DNA of 64,000 bases, taken from contig JACPGU010000002.1 of the NCBI GenBank assembly GCA_016188915.1, positions 244,433-308,432 of the forward strand, given 5' to 3'. Below, piece by piece: positions 8,239-18,600 of this stretch; positions within the stretch are counted from its first letter, which is position 1, and every line of letters starts with the position of its first letter. The notes under the pieces were generated by a model. It was not told the DNA's origin. It searched no databases and saw nothing but the letters and a program-made list of their open reading frames with translations. The position numbers and the translations under genes were made by a program. The DNA comes from Candidatus Microgenomates bacterium. Its GTDB lineage: Bacteria > Patescibacteria > JACPGU01.

Positions 8239-8601
8239 ATGGATATCTATCAGCAAAATATTTTGGACCATTATAAAAATCCTCGCTATTTCGGAGAGAT
8301 TGATGATGCTGACCATACTAAATGTTTGGAAAATCCCAGTTGCGGAGACAAAATCTGTATTGCTACAAGCTGTAAATTTTTCCGGTTTTCCGGCTCTGGT
8401 TGCGCTATATCGATGGCAACAGCTGATATTTTGCTGGAGTATGTGATAAAAAATAAATTAACTTTTCGGCAGATTTTGCGATTAAAAAAAGAAAATATTT
8501 TGGATTTGATAAAGATAGATTTACAGCCAGTGCGTCTCAAATGCGCTCTATTGCCCTTGGAGGTTTTGCAAAAAATGTTGGCCGAAATAGAGAAAAAATA
8601 A
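8239..8601 (+). CDS. sufU: SufU/IscU-like sulphur-transfer protein, shortened
   Basis: Partner of SufS that accepts its persulphide by zinc-ligand exchange (SufU type). Zinc/cluster cysteines are visible as NPSCGD (Cys35), SGSGCAIS (Cys55) and VRLKCALLP (Cys102). At 120 residues it is about 25 shorter than typical SufU. One gap of roughly 8-10 residues lies between Cys35 and Cys55, and another lies just before Cys102, where the usual L-x-G-V-x-x-x-P segment is missing. Two extra cysteines (40 and 45) sit in the shortened loop. It is the last gene of the operon. Confidence 0.9.
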   Translation: MDIYQQNILDHYKNPRYFGEIDDADHTKCLENPSCGDKICIATSCKFFRFSGSGCAISMATADILLEYVIKNKLTFRQILRLKKENILDLIKIDLQPVRLKCALLPLEVLQKMLAEIEKK

Positions 8602-8620
8602 TTTATCCACATTTTGGCGA

Positions 8621-8649
8621 TTTACGCTAATTGACAGATGGTCTATAAT
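8621..8649 (+). promoter_or_regulatory. Promoter of the WxL-like surface operon
   Basis: TTTACG (8621-8626) lies 17 bases before TATAAT (8644-8649). A closer TTGACA at 8631 is only 7 bases from the -10 box and cannot act as its -35. A small hairpin (ACAGCC/GGCTGT, 8663-8680) lies in the 5' leader. Confidence 0.5.
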
Positions 8650-8698
8650 ATTAGTGATTAAAACAGCCCTTATTGGCTGTGTATAACTTTGTCAAAGA

Positions 8699-9415
8699 AT
8701 GAATTTTTTTGAAAAACATTTGCGCAAATTGGAAGTAGAAACAACCACCTTGGTCTTGGTAGCTACTTTAGTTTTAGGTGGGGTAGGAACTTCTCTTTAC
8801 ACTAACGCGGCGGCTACCCCCACTTTTAATCAGACCATTAACGCGGGGACTTTATCTACTGATATTCGAGATGCCAGCCGGGTAACTGTCGGCAGTCCGG
8901 CAGTAGCCATGGGCGCCAAAACTTTTAGCTTTGATTGTCTATCAGGCGGTTCAGCTGCTACTGGTACCTTGGGTTCAGCATCAGAAAGAATCTATGTGGA
9001 CAATCCAGATGCCGCAGATAACGGTTGGACTTTGGCTATCGCGGCCACCGGTGGAGCTACTTCTACTTGGTCAGACGGCGGTTCCAACACTTATGATTTC
9101 AATGATTCTTCTGGTTCTGGTTGTACTGATGGAGCTGACGCTGACAGTAAGGGAGGACAGATGACTATTAACCCATCCGTAGGTTCAACCACGACCGATT
9201 ATTCTGGCTCTGACACTACCGGTATTACTTTGGGCAACTCAACGGCTTTTGTTCAGGGCACTACGGATAGTGTCACCTTGGTGACAGCAGCTAATACTTC
9301 AGCAGATATTTGGCGGGGTTATTTCACGGGAGTAACTGTTTCCCAAACTATCCCAGCTGAACAAACGGCGGCCGCCTATACTTTACAGTTTACCATCACA
9401 GTCTCTGCTTCGTAA
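8699..9415 (+). CDS. Small secreted WxL-like surface protein
   Basis: Protein of 238 residues with an N-terminal hydrophobic signal/anchor (about residues 16-34) ending in NAAA, then a Ser/Thr/Gly-rich beta domain. The domain has GWTLAIAATGG, a later TINPSV strand, and ends IPAEQTAAAYTLQFTITVSA. A W-x-L motif followed by a C-terminal run of alternating Thr and hydrophobic residues is the layout of the WxL cell-wall-binding domain. The same domain, recognisably homologous along its full length, forms the C-terminus of the 2446-residue protein at 12671-20011. It is followed after 18 bases by a DUF916-like gene, the usual partner of WxL proteins. The WxL assignment is inferred from motif and context; a profile search was not possible. 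Confidence 0.7.
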   Translation: MNFFEKHLRKLEVETTTLVLVATLVLGGVGTSLYTNAAATPTFNQTINAGTLSTDIRDASRVTVGSPAVAMGAKTFSFDCLSGGSAATGTLGSASERIYVDNPDAADNGWTLAIAATGGATSTWSDGGSNTYDFNDSSGSGCTDGADADSKGGQMTINPSVGSTTTDYSGSDTTGITLGNSTAFVQGTTDSVTLVTAANTSADIWRGYFTGVTVSQTIPAEQTAAAYTLQFTITVSAS

Positions 9416-9433
9416 TTTCTAACATTTTAAAAA

Positions 9434-10627
9434 ATGGCCAAAACAAAGAAAAAAAATATTAAATTAAAATACTTTGTCAGCCTCGTTTTCGCGGTCGTGA
9501 TTTTGCTGTCAGGCTCTCCATCTTGGGCCATAGAATACGGTGGTATTGGTGGCCGGCCAGCCTATCCGCAGCCAGGCAACGCTAGAAGCGAATCTATTTT
9601 TATCCATACAGCCGAGCCAGGCCAAATAGTCTCCGAAGGAGTAAAAGTTATCAATAATAGTGAGACTACCAGGACGATTTCAGTCTACTCTACTGATTCG
9701 GTGGTTTCTTCTGGAGGTGCTTTTGCTTGCGCTCAAAAAGTAGATGCCAAAGAAAATGTGGGCGGTTGGATATCTTTGGAGAAAGAAATGGTCACTTTGC
9801 GCTCATTGTCTTCGGAGGTTATTCCTTTTACTATCAATGTTCCGCAAAATGCCGGTGTGGGCGAACAGTCAGGCTGTATCGTTATTCAAGAGATGAAAGA
9901 CTCGTCCGCCGGTCAAAATTTGAATGGTTTGGCGCTTTCTTTTCGCACTGCTATTCGCGTTTCTGTGACGGTACCGGGAGATATTACCAAAAAATTAGAG
10001 ATTACGGGATTTTCTAAAACAAAAGGAGAAAAAGGCAAAATAATCTTTCAGCCCAAGGTGAAAAATCTTGGTAATGTCTCTGTTGATGCCGATGTGGAAG
10101 TCCGTCCCAAATATTTTTTTGGAGCAAGCGTCAAAGGAGATGATGGAAAAAAAATTGTTCTAGGTGGGGAATACCCGATTTTACGCGGGCAAGAATCGGA
10201 ATGGAATATGGATATGAAAAGTCCTTTTTGGGGCGGTCTATATCAGGCTATTCTTGCCGTTCGTTATAATGCCGATCCGAAGGTAGACGAGAACATAACG
10301 CAAGATGTCATCTGGACACATCTCTCTGTTTCACCAGTTTGGTTTTTTGTCTGGCCCAGTCTTCCCGCCTTGGCAATGGAGATAATTATTCTTTTAGCTA
10401 TCTTGGCCTTGCTTTATTTCGTGATAATCGTGCAAAAAAGAAAATCTTGGATCAAGCACAGTTGGATTGAGCACAAAGTAAAATCCGGCGACAGCGTGGA
10501 GCATCTAGTGGAGCATTATCATGTCGCGTGGAAACTTTTTGTCAAAACCAATCACTTGAGGCCTCCGTACACTTTGAAGGTGGGCGAGACGGTGAAAGTG
10601 CCACCAAAGCCGGAAGGGAAGGCTTAA
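9434..10627 (+). CDS. DUF916-like WxL-partner membrane protein with LysM-like tail
   Basis: Exported protein of 397 residues. The signal peptide spans about residues 10-33 and ends SPSWA. The ectodomain begins with SIFIHTAEPGQIVSEG and VKVINNSETTRTISVYSTDS, then a second beta domain with IPFTINVPQNAGVGEQSG, the layout of DUF916/WxL-interacting proteins. One TM helix follows (about 313-338, LPALAMEIIILLAILALLYF), then a basic stretch KRKSWIKHSW. The last 50 residues (HKVKSGDSVEHLVEHYHVAW...LKVGETVKVP) look like a LysM module. By the positive-inside rule that module faces the cytoplasm, which is odd for a glycan binder. It is probably co-transcribed with the small WxL-like gene upstream. Confidence 0.75.
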   Translation: MAKTKKKNIKLKYFVSLVFAVVILLSGSPSWAIEYGGIGGRPAYPQPGNARSESIFIHTAEPGQIVSEGVKVINNSETTRTISVYSTDSVVSSGGAFACAQKVDAKENVGGWISLEKEMVTLRSLSSEVIPFTINVPQNAGVGEQSGCIVIQEMKDSSAGQNLNGLALSFRTAIRVSVTVPGDITKKLEITGFSKTKGEKGKIIFQPKVKNLGNVSVDADVEVRPKYFFGASVKGDDGKKIVLGGEYPILRGQESEWNMDMKSPFWGGLYQAILAVRYNADPKVDENITQDVIWTHLSVSPVWFFVWPSLPALAMEIIILLAILALLYFVIIVQKRKSWIKHSWIEHKVKSGDSVEHLVEHYHVAWKLFVKTNHLRPPYTLKVGETVKVPPKPEGKA

Positions 10628-10637
10628 GAAAATGAAG

Positions 10638-10830
10638 CTCTATGGGCTTTAAGCCCATAGTATCTCTTGTTTCCCTTCGGGACAAGAGATACGAGCCGTG
10701 TGGCTATTCAGCCACATTGATACGGCTCTAATCTGCGTAACATCCTCCGTCCTCCGATTCGGAGAACTCCGGGCTTGGCTTCATCCATCCCGCCAAGGCG
10801 GGATGGATTTCGCCTAAGATGTTATAAAAA
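10638..10830. repeat. Array of inverted repeats in a 340-bp gene-free stretch
   Basis: Five consecutive hairpins are seen after the DUF916-like gene. They are CTATGGGCTT/AAGCCCATAG (10640-10660), TATCTCTTGT/ACAAGAGATA (10661-10691), GAGCCGT/ACGGCTC enclosing GTGGCT/AGCCAC (10693-10728), CTCCGATTCGGAG (about 10752-10764) and ATCCATCCCGCC/GGCGGGATGGAT (10783-10808). TAACATC/GATGTTA (10738-10744, 10818-10824) encloses the last two. No ORF or known RNA is recognised. Confidence 0.75.
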
Positions 10831-10867
10831 ATTAAGAAATTAAGAAAATAATCATTACCTACATCTT

Positions 10868-10897
10868 CTCGCCCGCTCTGTTAGCGGGCGAGATTTT
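10868..10897 (+). terminator. Terminator of the WxL-like operon
   Basis: A perfect stem CTCGCCCGCT/AGCGGGCGAG with a CTGTT loop is followed by ATTTTTG. It reads in the direction of the surface operon, about 240 bases after its last stop codon. Confidence 0.75.
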
Positions 10898-10903
10898 TGA
10901 TAG

Positions 10904-10931
10904 AAAAAACCCGCCACTTGTAAGTAGCGGG
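10904..10931 (-). terminator. Terminator of the ilvC gene
   Basis: On the minus strand a 10-bp stem with one mismatch (10922-10931 with 10910-10919) is followed by a T6 run (complement of 10904-10909). It lies about 40 bases after the ilvC stop codon. Confidence 0.8.
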
Positions 10932-10967
10932 CGAAGTGAGCAAGCAAGGTAGAGTTCCCCTACCTTT

Positions 10968-12494
10968 TTATTTCAGTATGAGTTCTGATGGTGGGCGAAA
11001 TTTGTAGCAGACTCTAAGCGCGTCGTGGATAGGGTGTCCCAGAAAGTTCGCGAAGAAGTCCTGCTCTGGTTCCTCGTCCTTTTTGTCAAAGAGTTCCAGC
11101 GCGCGGTCGACGACGGCAAAGAAGCTGGCCCACCATTTGCGAGTGCCGAGGCGCGCCGTCATAGAGCATCCGTCCACCATGGCGTCAATGCCTCTTTTTT
11201 CCATGTAGGAGAGGAGCGAGTCGAAGAGTTCAATCCAGCTCTCGTTGGCGATCTCGGTCCAGACATGGCCGTGTTCGGACAATACATCGGTTAAAGCCAT
11301 CAGAATAGCGATGAGCGCTCCGGCCGAAATGGTGTTGATGCTGTTATCTTCCTTTTTGGCGATAGATTCTCTTGCCTTGGGGCCGACCACCCTCCACATA
11401 TTGGTCTTGGCGATTGGAGGAAGATCTTTACCGCCCAAGCGTTGGTTGGCCATGATGACGCTTCTGATCTCGTTGCCTGATGCCACCTCGTCATAAATCT
11501 CAGCGATGAGCGCCTTGGCTCCCGGATAGACGAAATTGTAGATGCGCCGAAACTGTTCTCCGCCGGTAAGAAAGTCCTCCTGAATGTACTCAAAAAGCGC
11601 CTTGACTCCGAATCGGGAACAGTACTGGCGGATGACGCGAGCCACCTGATCCACGGAATCGATGAAGGATTCTTGCTGGCCCATCTTATGGCGAATGAAA
11701 TATTGGTAGAGAGCTTCCACCAGTCCGAAGGGAGCGGCCAGCAAGCCCGATCTTTCACCAGTCAGGTCGCTGATACACTCCTTTTCCAGAGTGGTTTGGA
11801 ACATGAAGGGCGCGCCAATCAATGTTCCCCAAGCGAGCGTCACATCGGTGGCTTCCTCAATGGAGGCGCCCCCATTTTGTTCCACGGTGATGGAGCAATT
11901 GATGCCCGATCCTTGCTGGAAAAGTCGTCTCACAGTGTCGCCCATGCCCTTGGGGCAACAGCCGATGATGTTGATGTGCTTGGGTATCCTGATTCCCTCG
12001 TCTTTGAGGTATTTGATCAGAAACCCATGCGAGAAGCCCAGGAAAGCGCCTTTTTTCATCAAGGAGAAGATCTTCCGGTAGTGCATCACTTGCGCGTTGT
12101 CGTTGATGAGGAGTAATACCAGGTCAGATTTCTTGACGACGGCAAACATTTCTCCGAGGGTGCCATTTTCTTCGGTGAAGCCGGCCTCTCTTGCCTCGGA
12201 GGCGGACTGACTGCCCTCCCGTAGGCCGACGACGACTTTGATACCCGAGCCCTTCAGGCAGCCCCATAAATTTTGAGCTTGAGCCGGCGCTTGCGAGCCC
12301 CAGCCGATGACGCCGATTTGCTTGATGCCGGCTTCTTTGAGCGCCCTGATGGCTGTCGCTCTTTGTCTTTCCCCTCCTTTGACGATCTGTTCGGTTGTGC
12401 CTCCGATTTTGATCTCCTCCGTCCGGAAAAATGCCGAAAGAATCTCATTGCCTTTTTGCAGATCGGGATTTCTCGTTTCTGTTACTGTGGTCAT
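10968..12494 (-). CDS. ilvC: Ketol-acid reductoisomerase, plant-type class II
   Basis: NADPH- and Mg-dependent isomeroreductase that makes dihydroxy-isovalerate in valine/leucine/isoleucine synthesis. The 508 residues match the long class II form. The NADPH loop GVIGWGSQAPAQAQNL is at residues 61-76, followed by GLREGS, AGFTEENGTLGEM, SHGFLIKYL, CPKGMGDTVRRL, ASGNEIRSVIMANQRL and DGCSMTARLGTRKWW. This motif order and wording is that of chloroplast-type enzymes, unlike the short bacterial class I (about 330 residues). No other branched-chain amino-acid gene is in the window. GAGGTGA lies about 6 bases before the ATG, a good ribosome site. The gene looks more GC-rich than its neighbours, so recent transfer is possible. 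Confidence 0.95.
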   Translation of the reverse strand: MTTVTETRNPDLQKGNEILSAFFRTEEIKIGGTTEQIVKGGERQRATAIRALKEAGIKQIGVIGWGSQAPAQAQNLWGCLKGSGIKVVVGLREGSQSASEAREAGFTEENGTLGEMFAVVKKSDLVLLLINDNAQVMHYRKIFSLMKKGAFLGFSHGFLIKYLKDEGIRIPKHINIIGCCPKGMGDTVRRLFQQGSGINCSITVEQNGGASIEEATDVTLAWGTLIGAPFMFQTTLEKECISDLTGERSGLLAAPFGLVEALYQYFIRHKMGQQESFIDSVDQVARVIRQYCSRFGVKALFEYIQEDFLTGGEQFRRIYNFVYPGAKALIAEIYDEVASGNEIRSVIMANQRLGGKDLPPIAKTNMWRVVGPKARESIAKKEDNSINTISAGALIAILMALTDVLSEHGHVWTEIANESWIELFDSLLSYMEKRGIDAMVDGCSMTARLGTRKWWASFFAVVDRALELFDKKDEEPEQDFFANFLGHPIHDALRVCYKFRPPSELILK

Positions 12495-12543
12495 CTCGTC
12501 ACCTCGCGTAGTTAGATTTTTAACGCTAAATATAGCTTATTTT

Positions 12544-12552
12544 ATTATACCA
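12544..12552 (-). promoter_or_regulatory. Extended -10 promoter of ilvC
   Basis: The minus strand reads TGGTATAAT (complement of 12544-12552), an extended -10 element about 50 bases before the ilvC ATG. No convincing -35 box is seen. A small hairpin GCTA-TATT-TAGC lies between promoter and start codon. Confidence 0.55.
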
Positions 12553-12670
12553 AAAAAAATAAAAACAGCAATATTTATCTTGTAATAGCCGAAATTAGAC
12601 ATGTTAGATTGGGGAAAAGTGAGGGTTTTCTCCTCTTCTAAACCTTATTTTTATCTTGTAAAATAAAGGT

Positions 12671-15600
12671 ATGGTGAAAAAACATTCACCAAAGGGCAAA
12701 AAAGCGCGGATCGGCGACGCTTTGTTCACTTTGAGAAAAAGAGGCAAAAGCCCCTGGTTTTTTGCTGTTTTTTTAATTGTTTTATTTTTAATAGGACAAT
12801 TAACGAGCAAAGCCTATGCAGCCAATTTTTATCCCAATCTTTGTTTTGGTACTGCCGATAGCAAAAAAGCGGTCGGGCAGATTAAAAATAGCGCGTCTGA
12901 TCAGACCCCTTCAGAATTTGCAGTAACAATAGACGAAGAGAACGTGACATTGGATTGCGCGCAATTTCGTGATGAGGGAAAATCCAGCAGAGTGCGCAAG
13001 GTGCAGGAAGCAACGCTAAAGATTTTTTGGAGTACGAATACAGATAGTATTGGCGAAGGGGCAAAAGCGAGTTTTTGGCAAACAAAGAAAGCTTTGGCGG
13101 CCGATGAAGAGACTACGACAGAAATTGTTAGCGAGAAAATAACAGAAGAGATAATTGCTCCGGAACAAATAGAAAACGTAATTTCTGGCCAGACAATAGG
13201 AACAACAGAGCCGATAGAAGATACAGTTTCCGATCAAGACGCGCAAATAAATAAGGCAACTATCGCTATTTCTTATACTTTGGATAATGCCATTTGGCAA
13301 GATTTGGCAAATGTTGGGATAAATAATCTTGCGACAGAATTTCCTCTAAATCTCAAAGATTCAAGCGATATCGCCAATTTCCATTTGCGTGTCACTTCAA
13401 TCGGAGATTTTGGTCAAAATTTGGTTTTGTTAGACGGTTTTGCCATTAGCGCTGTATTCCAAAACGATTTTAGCGATGAAGAAATAGAGGCTTTACCTAG
13501 GGTAGATATTGGCGAAGAACTTTTTGTCGCGCCCAAAAAAGATTTCCGGGCAGATGAAGCAGTGGAATTTGAAATCAAAGGCTTTCAAGATGCGGGCACT
13601 TCGCAAAACCCAACTGCTTCTCTATCTGAAGCCCGAAGTATTAGTATTGCAAATCTTAAATCTCCCGCCCACCTTGTTGCGCAAGGTGTTGTGGGCAGGC
13701 AAATCTCAAATCTTCAATATATTTTCCCAGCTCATGCTGAAGAAATCACGGCTGGCGCAGTGCAGGTTTTGACCGCTGAAGTTTATGATCCTATTGGCAA
13801 CACTGGAACGATAACACCTTTGGTGCAAGAAATAGGAGGAACGACCAAGATCATTGTCAACAAGCCCACTCGTGGATTCCGTCCCGGCAGGTATCGCTTG
13901 CATCTGGAAGTTTTGGATTTGGCTTCCAGCCAAATTCTTATTTCCGATCAAAATTTTACTTGGGGAGTTTTGGCTATCAACCTTAACAAATCGGTATATT
14001 TGCCCTTTGAAAGTGCTTATTTGCAAATGGGAGTGCTAGACGATCAAGGTTCTACCATCTGCAATGCTAATTTAAAATTGGAAATAACAGATCCTTTGGG
14101 TGGGTTTACGATTTTGACGACCGCTTCTGGGTCGATTTCTTTAAGTGATCAATGTGATAAAAATAATGTGACGGACACACCCGATTATTTCGCTTATTAT
14201 ACAACCGGGGATCTCGGTGTCTATCAAATGACGCTGACCAATCTTACCAATCTTTATTCCGTTACAGACACTTTTGAGGTCAGAAACTATGCGCCGATGA
14301 CGATAGAAAGAATCTCGGCCACGCGCATCAATCCCTTTAAGGCCAATTATCGAATGATTTTTGAATTGCGTGCCAACGAGGCTTTCTCCGGTGCTTTTTC
14401 TGAAACTCTGCCGGATAATTTTGAAGTAATTGATCCGACTATTAATAATGATACGGCTTACGATTTACTAATAACTTCCGGCGACAAAAAAATTATTTCT
14501 TGGAATCTCAGTCTCAATCGCAACCAGAGAAAAACCATTACCTATACTTACGATTCACCTGATGTTTCTCCTCAGCTTTACTTGGCAGGACCAGCTTCGG
14601 CGGGTACGATTTTTACCGAAACCAGAAATTGGCAGATCGCATCCGACGCTGCTTGCTCTTCTAACGGTACGGGCAATTGGAGTAATGGCGCCACATGGTC
14701 AGGATGTACGGGAACGGGAGGCGTGCCGGCGGCAGATGATACTATCACCATAACTGACGGTCATGCGGTAACATTGGACACCACGGCCACCGTCGCGGGG
14801 CTTACTCTCTGCGACTCGGCGTGCAATGCCGATACTTCTTTGACCCATAGCGGGAGCAATGCCCTGACAGTCAATGGCACGGTGACCATCAATGGTGGCG
14901 CCGGCGCCGGCGACAACACGCTCTGGACTATCAACGGTGGTTCGGCCACCGTTTCGGGAGCAATATCGTATAATCCGCAGTCTACGACTGGTGGTCGCGA
15001 TGCCAAAATAGCACTATCCACCGGTACGCTCAACGCCAACGGAGGAATCGTCTTTGAGAATACCGCCGGCTCGGAAGACAACCAAATGCTGGCGATGACC
15101 AGCACCGCGACTGTCAATCTCAAAGGGAGTATCAGCAATCAAACTCTTGCCGATATTCAGCCGGGGACGACGAGTACCTTTGTCTATATTGATAGCGCGG
15201 CGGCGCAGACGGTTGTCTTTGACGCGACCAGTTCCACCTACGCCAAGCTGACTTTCAGCAACACGCACGCTAGTGGCGTAACGCTTGGCGCGGCGCTTAC
15301 CGCTACCAATACAACGGGGGACGTCAATGTCCTGCACGGAATATTTGTAACGGGCGGTTACAATATGACTGGTACCGGTTCCAATACGCTAACTATGAGC
15401 AACGGCTCGCAATTTGATCAGACGGGTGCTACTCTCATCAGCAGTTTCGCCGGTCTTTCCACTAGCGCGACGAGCACCTACCGACTTTTGACCACCAACG
15501 CCACTTTTTCCATGGCGACTTTGATCTATGGCAATGTGGTTGTTTCGCCGCAGGCCAACAATGTGGCGGTGACGCCCAGTTCCGGCACGCTGTCTATGCA

Positions 15601-18600
15601 GGGGTATCTGACGTTGGGAGGAGTGGGCGCCTATACCGGTATCACTTTAAATATTGACACTTCCGATCCGACCTTCAATGTAGATGGCGATACGACGATA
15701 GGCGCCAACCATACATTGATCTTGAGCGCGACGGGGACAGCTACTTTCGGAGGAAGCTGGACGAATGCTGGCACCCTAACCCACTCCTCCGGCACAGTCA
15801 CTTTTGACGCGACCGACACGGGCAATACTATCAACAACAATTCTTCATCTTTTTACAATCTCAAGCTCAATGGCTCGGGCGGAGAATGGTCGGCGCTGAC
15901 CAATACCTTGACTATCGCCAATGACCTCACAGTATCGGCCGGTACGCTTAATAATAGCGCTGGTACAGCCGACATTACGGTTAACGGCAATGTGGCTTGT
16001 AATGGTACTTGCGGCACTGTCAATCTCACTTCCGGCACTTTCCTGCAAAGTGTGACGACCAACAAAGCTTTCGGCACCAATGTGGCGGTTGGCACTAATT
16101 GGATTTTTAACAATCTCACTTTCACCGGCACTTCGGATACTATCACCACCAGCTCTACCGGCACCGGCACTATTGAGGTCAAAACCAATTTGACGATTTC
16201 AACGGCTACCACTTTGGACGCGGGCAACCGCACCTTCATCCTTTCCGCGGCCTCCACCACTCCCGCCACTTTCACCGGCACTTTGACGGGTAATACTTCC
16301 ATCTTTCGCTACACCGGCGCGGGCAACACCACTATTCCGGCCAGCACCGGGTACAGTACGGTTCAGCTCTATCCGGGCGCTAATTCCGCCATCTTCACTC
16401 TCGATTCTGGCACATTCACTCTGTCGGGAGATTTCATCGCGGGCGGAAATTCTTCTTACACCGGCACCACTGTTACGCTCGGCGCGAACAATCCAACGAT
16501 GAATATCACGGGCGACTTTACCGTTTGCGCCTCTTCTTGTCCTGAAATGACTTTCACCAAATCATCTAACACTATTACTCTAAACGGCACAGCCAATACC
16601 AAGACTATCACTGACAACAACACGACCAAGCAAGACCTTGGGAAAATCGCTATCGGCAACGCCTCGGCTGCCAAAATCGTCAATATGGGCTCTACTTTGA
16701 AATTGGAGACGCTCAATATCACTGCCAACGCCACTTTTTCTTTCAACAACGGAGCCTACACTTTGACTATTACCGGTACCGGCACGCCATTAACCAAAAC
16801 CGGTACCTTTACGGCGACCACTGGCACGACGACCTATGTTGGTAATGGCGCGACAACTATTACGGCGGCCACTTACAACAATTTACAGATTTTTCCCGGT
16901 GGCGCCTCCGTTACTCACACCTTGGCTTCCGGCACTTTCACTATCGGTGGCGATTTGGATATCGGCGGGAATGCCAATGGCGCTTCCACTGTCGTTACCG
17001 CTGGCGCGAACAACCCGACCATTGGTTTGACGGGCAATCTTGTGGTCTGCGCGTCCACTTGTTCCAACCAGATGACTTTCACCAAATCTTCCAATACTTT
17101 AACGTTGAATGGCACGGCCAATACCAAGACCATCACCGACAACAATACCACCAAGCAAGACCTCGGGGCTTTGGCTATCGGCAATGGCGCAACGGCCAAA
17201 CATATCGGGCTTGGCTCCAATATCAAGGCCACTTCCGTCAATATTACCGCTTCCGCTTTTTTTGAGCCGGGCGCCTATACGGCGACTTTGACAGCCAACG
17301 GCACGCCTTTTACCGTCTCCGGCACTTTCACGCCCGCCACTTCTACCATCGAATACGCCCCCGCTTCCACGACCGGTGTTACGGTAGCCTCCACCACCTA
17401 TCATCATGTTATTTTCAATAAAACCTCCAACACTTTTTCACTGACCACATCCGGCATTACTACCGATACCGCTAATGGCGGTGGAGATTTGACTATTTCT
17501 GCCGGAACACTAGACACTGTTTCCGGCTCTAATTACCCGATTTCTATTGGGGGTTCTTGGACTAATAGCGACACCTTTACCGCCAATTCTGGCACTGTTA
17601 CCTTCACCTCGGTTAATACTGGAGAAACGCTTTCCGGCACATTGTCCGGCGCTTCTAGTTTCAATAACATAATTTTTAATGGTTCAGGCGGAGAATGGAC
17701 GCCAGGTTCAGCTGTTAATTTGAATGGCGATTTGACCATGACGGCCGGCACTCTGCTCGGCACGCAAAATATTACCGTCGCTGGCGGAGACGTGACTGGT
17801 GATGGCGCTATCACTCTTACCGGCGGGACATTCAAAGTGACGGGCGCTTCCGGCACGGGTTTTGGCGGGGCGACAGCTTGGAGTTTTTCCTCCCTTACTT
17901 TTGGCGATGGTGCTGATAGCGCGACGACGACCGCTACCGGCTCCGGTGGGATAACGGTTTCTTCTGTTCTGACCATTGATGCCACTCATACTTTGGACGC
18001 GGCTGGTAAGATATGGACACTTTCCGGAACAACTGACCCCTTTGTTAAAACGGGAACTTTTACTCCTAATACTTCTACTTTTAAATTTACCGGCAATGGC
18101 GCGACCAATATCCCCGCCACCACTTATTACAATTTGCAAGTTTTTCCCGGCGGAGCAGTCACCCATACCTTGGGCGCGGGAACTTTCACCATCAATAATA
18201 ATCTGGATCTAGGCGGTAACACCAACCCGGCTTCAACAGTAATCACGGCGGCGACCAATTCTCCGACGGTGAACATTACAGGTAATTTGACGCTTTGCGC
18301 CACTACTTGTTCCAATCAGATGACCTTCACCAAGGGCGGAACAATTACTTTGTCTGGCGCGGCTAATACCAAGAGCCTGACTGACAACAACACGACCAAG
18401 CAAGATCTGGGCGATATCACTATCGGCAACGCCTCCTTGGCCAAAATCATTCAGCTTGGTTCGTCGATCAAGGCGACCTCCATCAATATTACGACCAATG
18501 CAACGCTTGACGCTAACGGGACGAACACTATTACTTTGACCGGTACAACTACTCCTTTCACTACTAACGGCGCTTTTACTTATTCCACCAGTACCGTGGT

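Noticed and set aside
8631..8649. TTGACA next to TATAAT before the small WxL-like gene as a full promoter
   Set aside because: The two boxes are only 7 bases apart, so TTGACA cannot be the -35 of that -10.
16290..18540. Direct repeats in the giant gene considered as a CRISPR array
   Set aside because: Units are about 440 bp, in frame and protein-coding, with no short repeat-spacer pattern; no cas genes are present.
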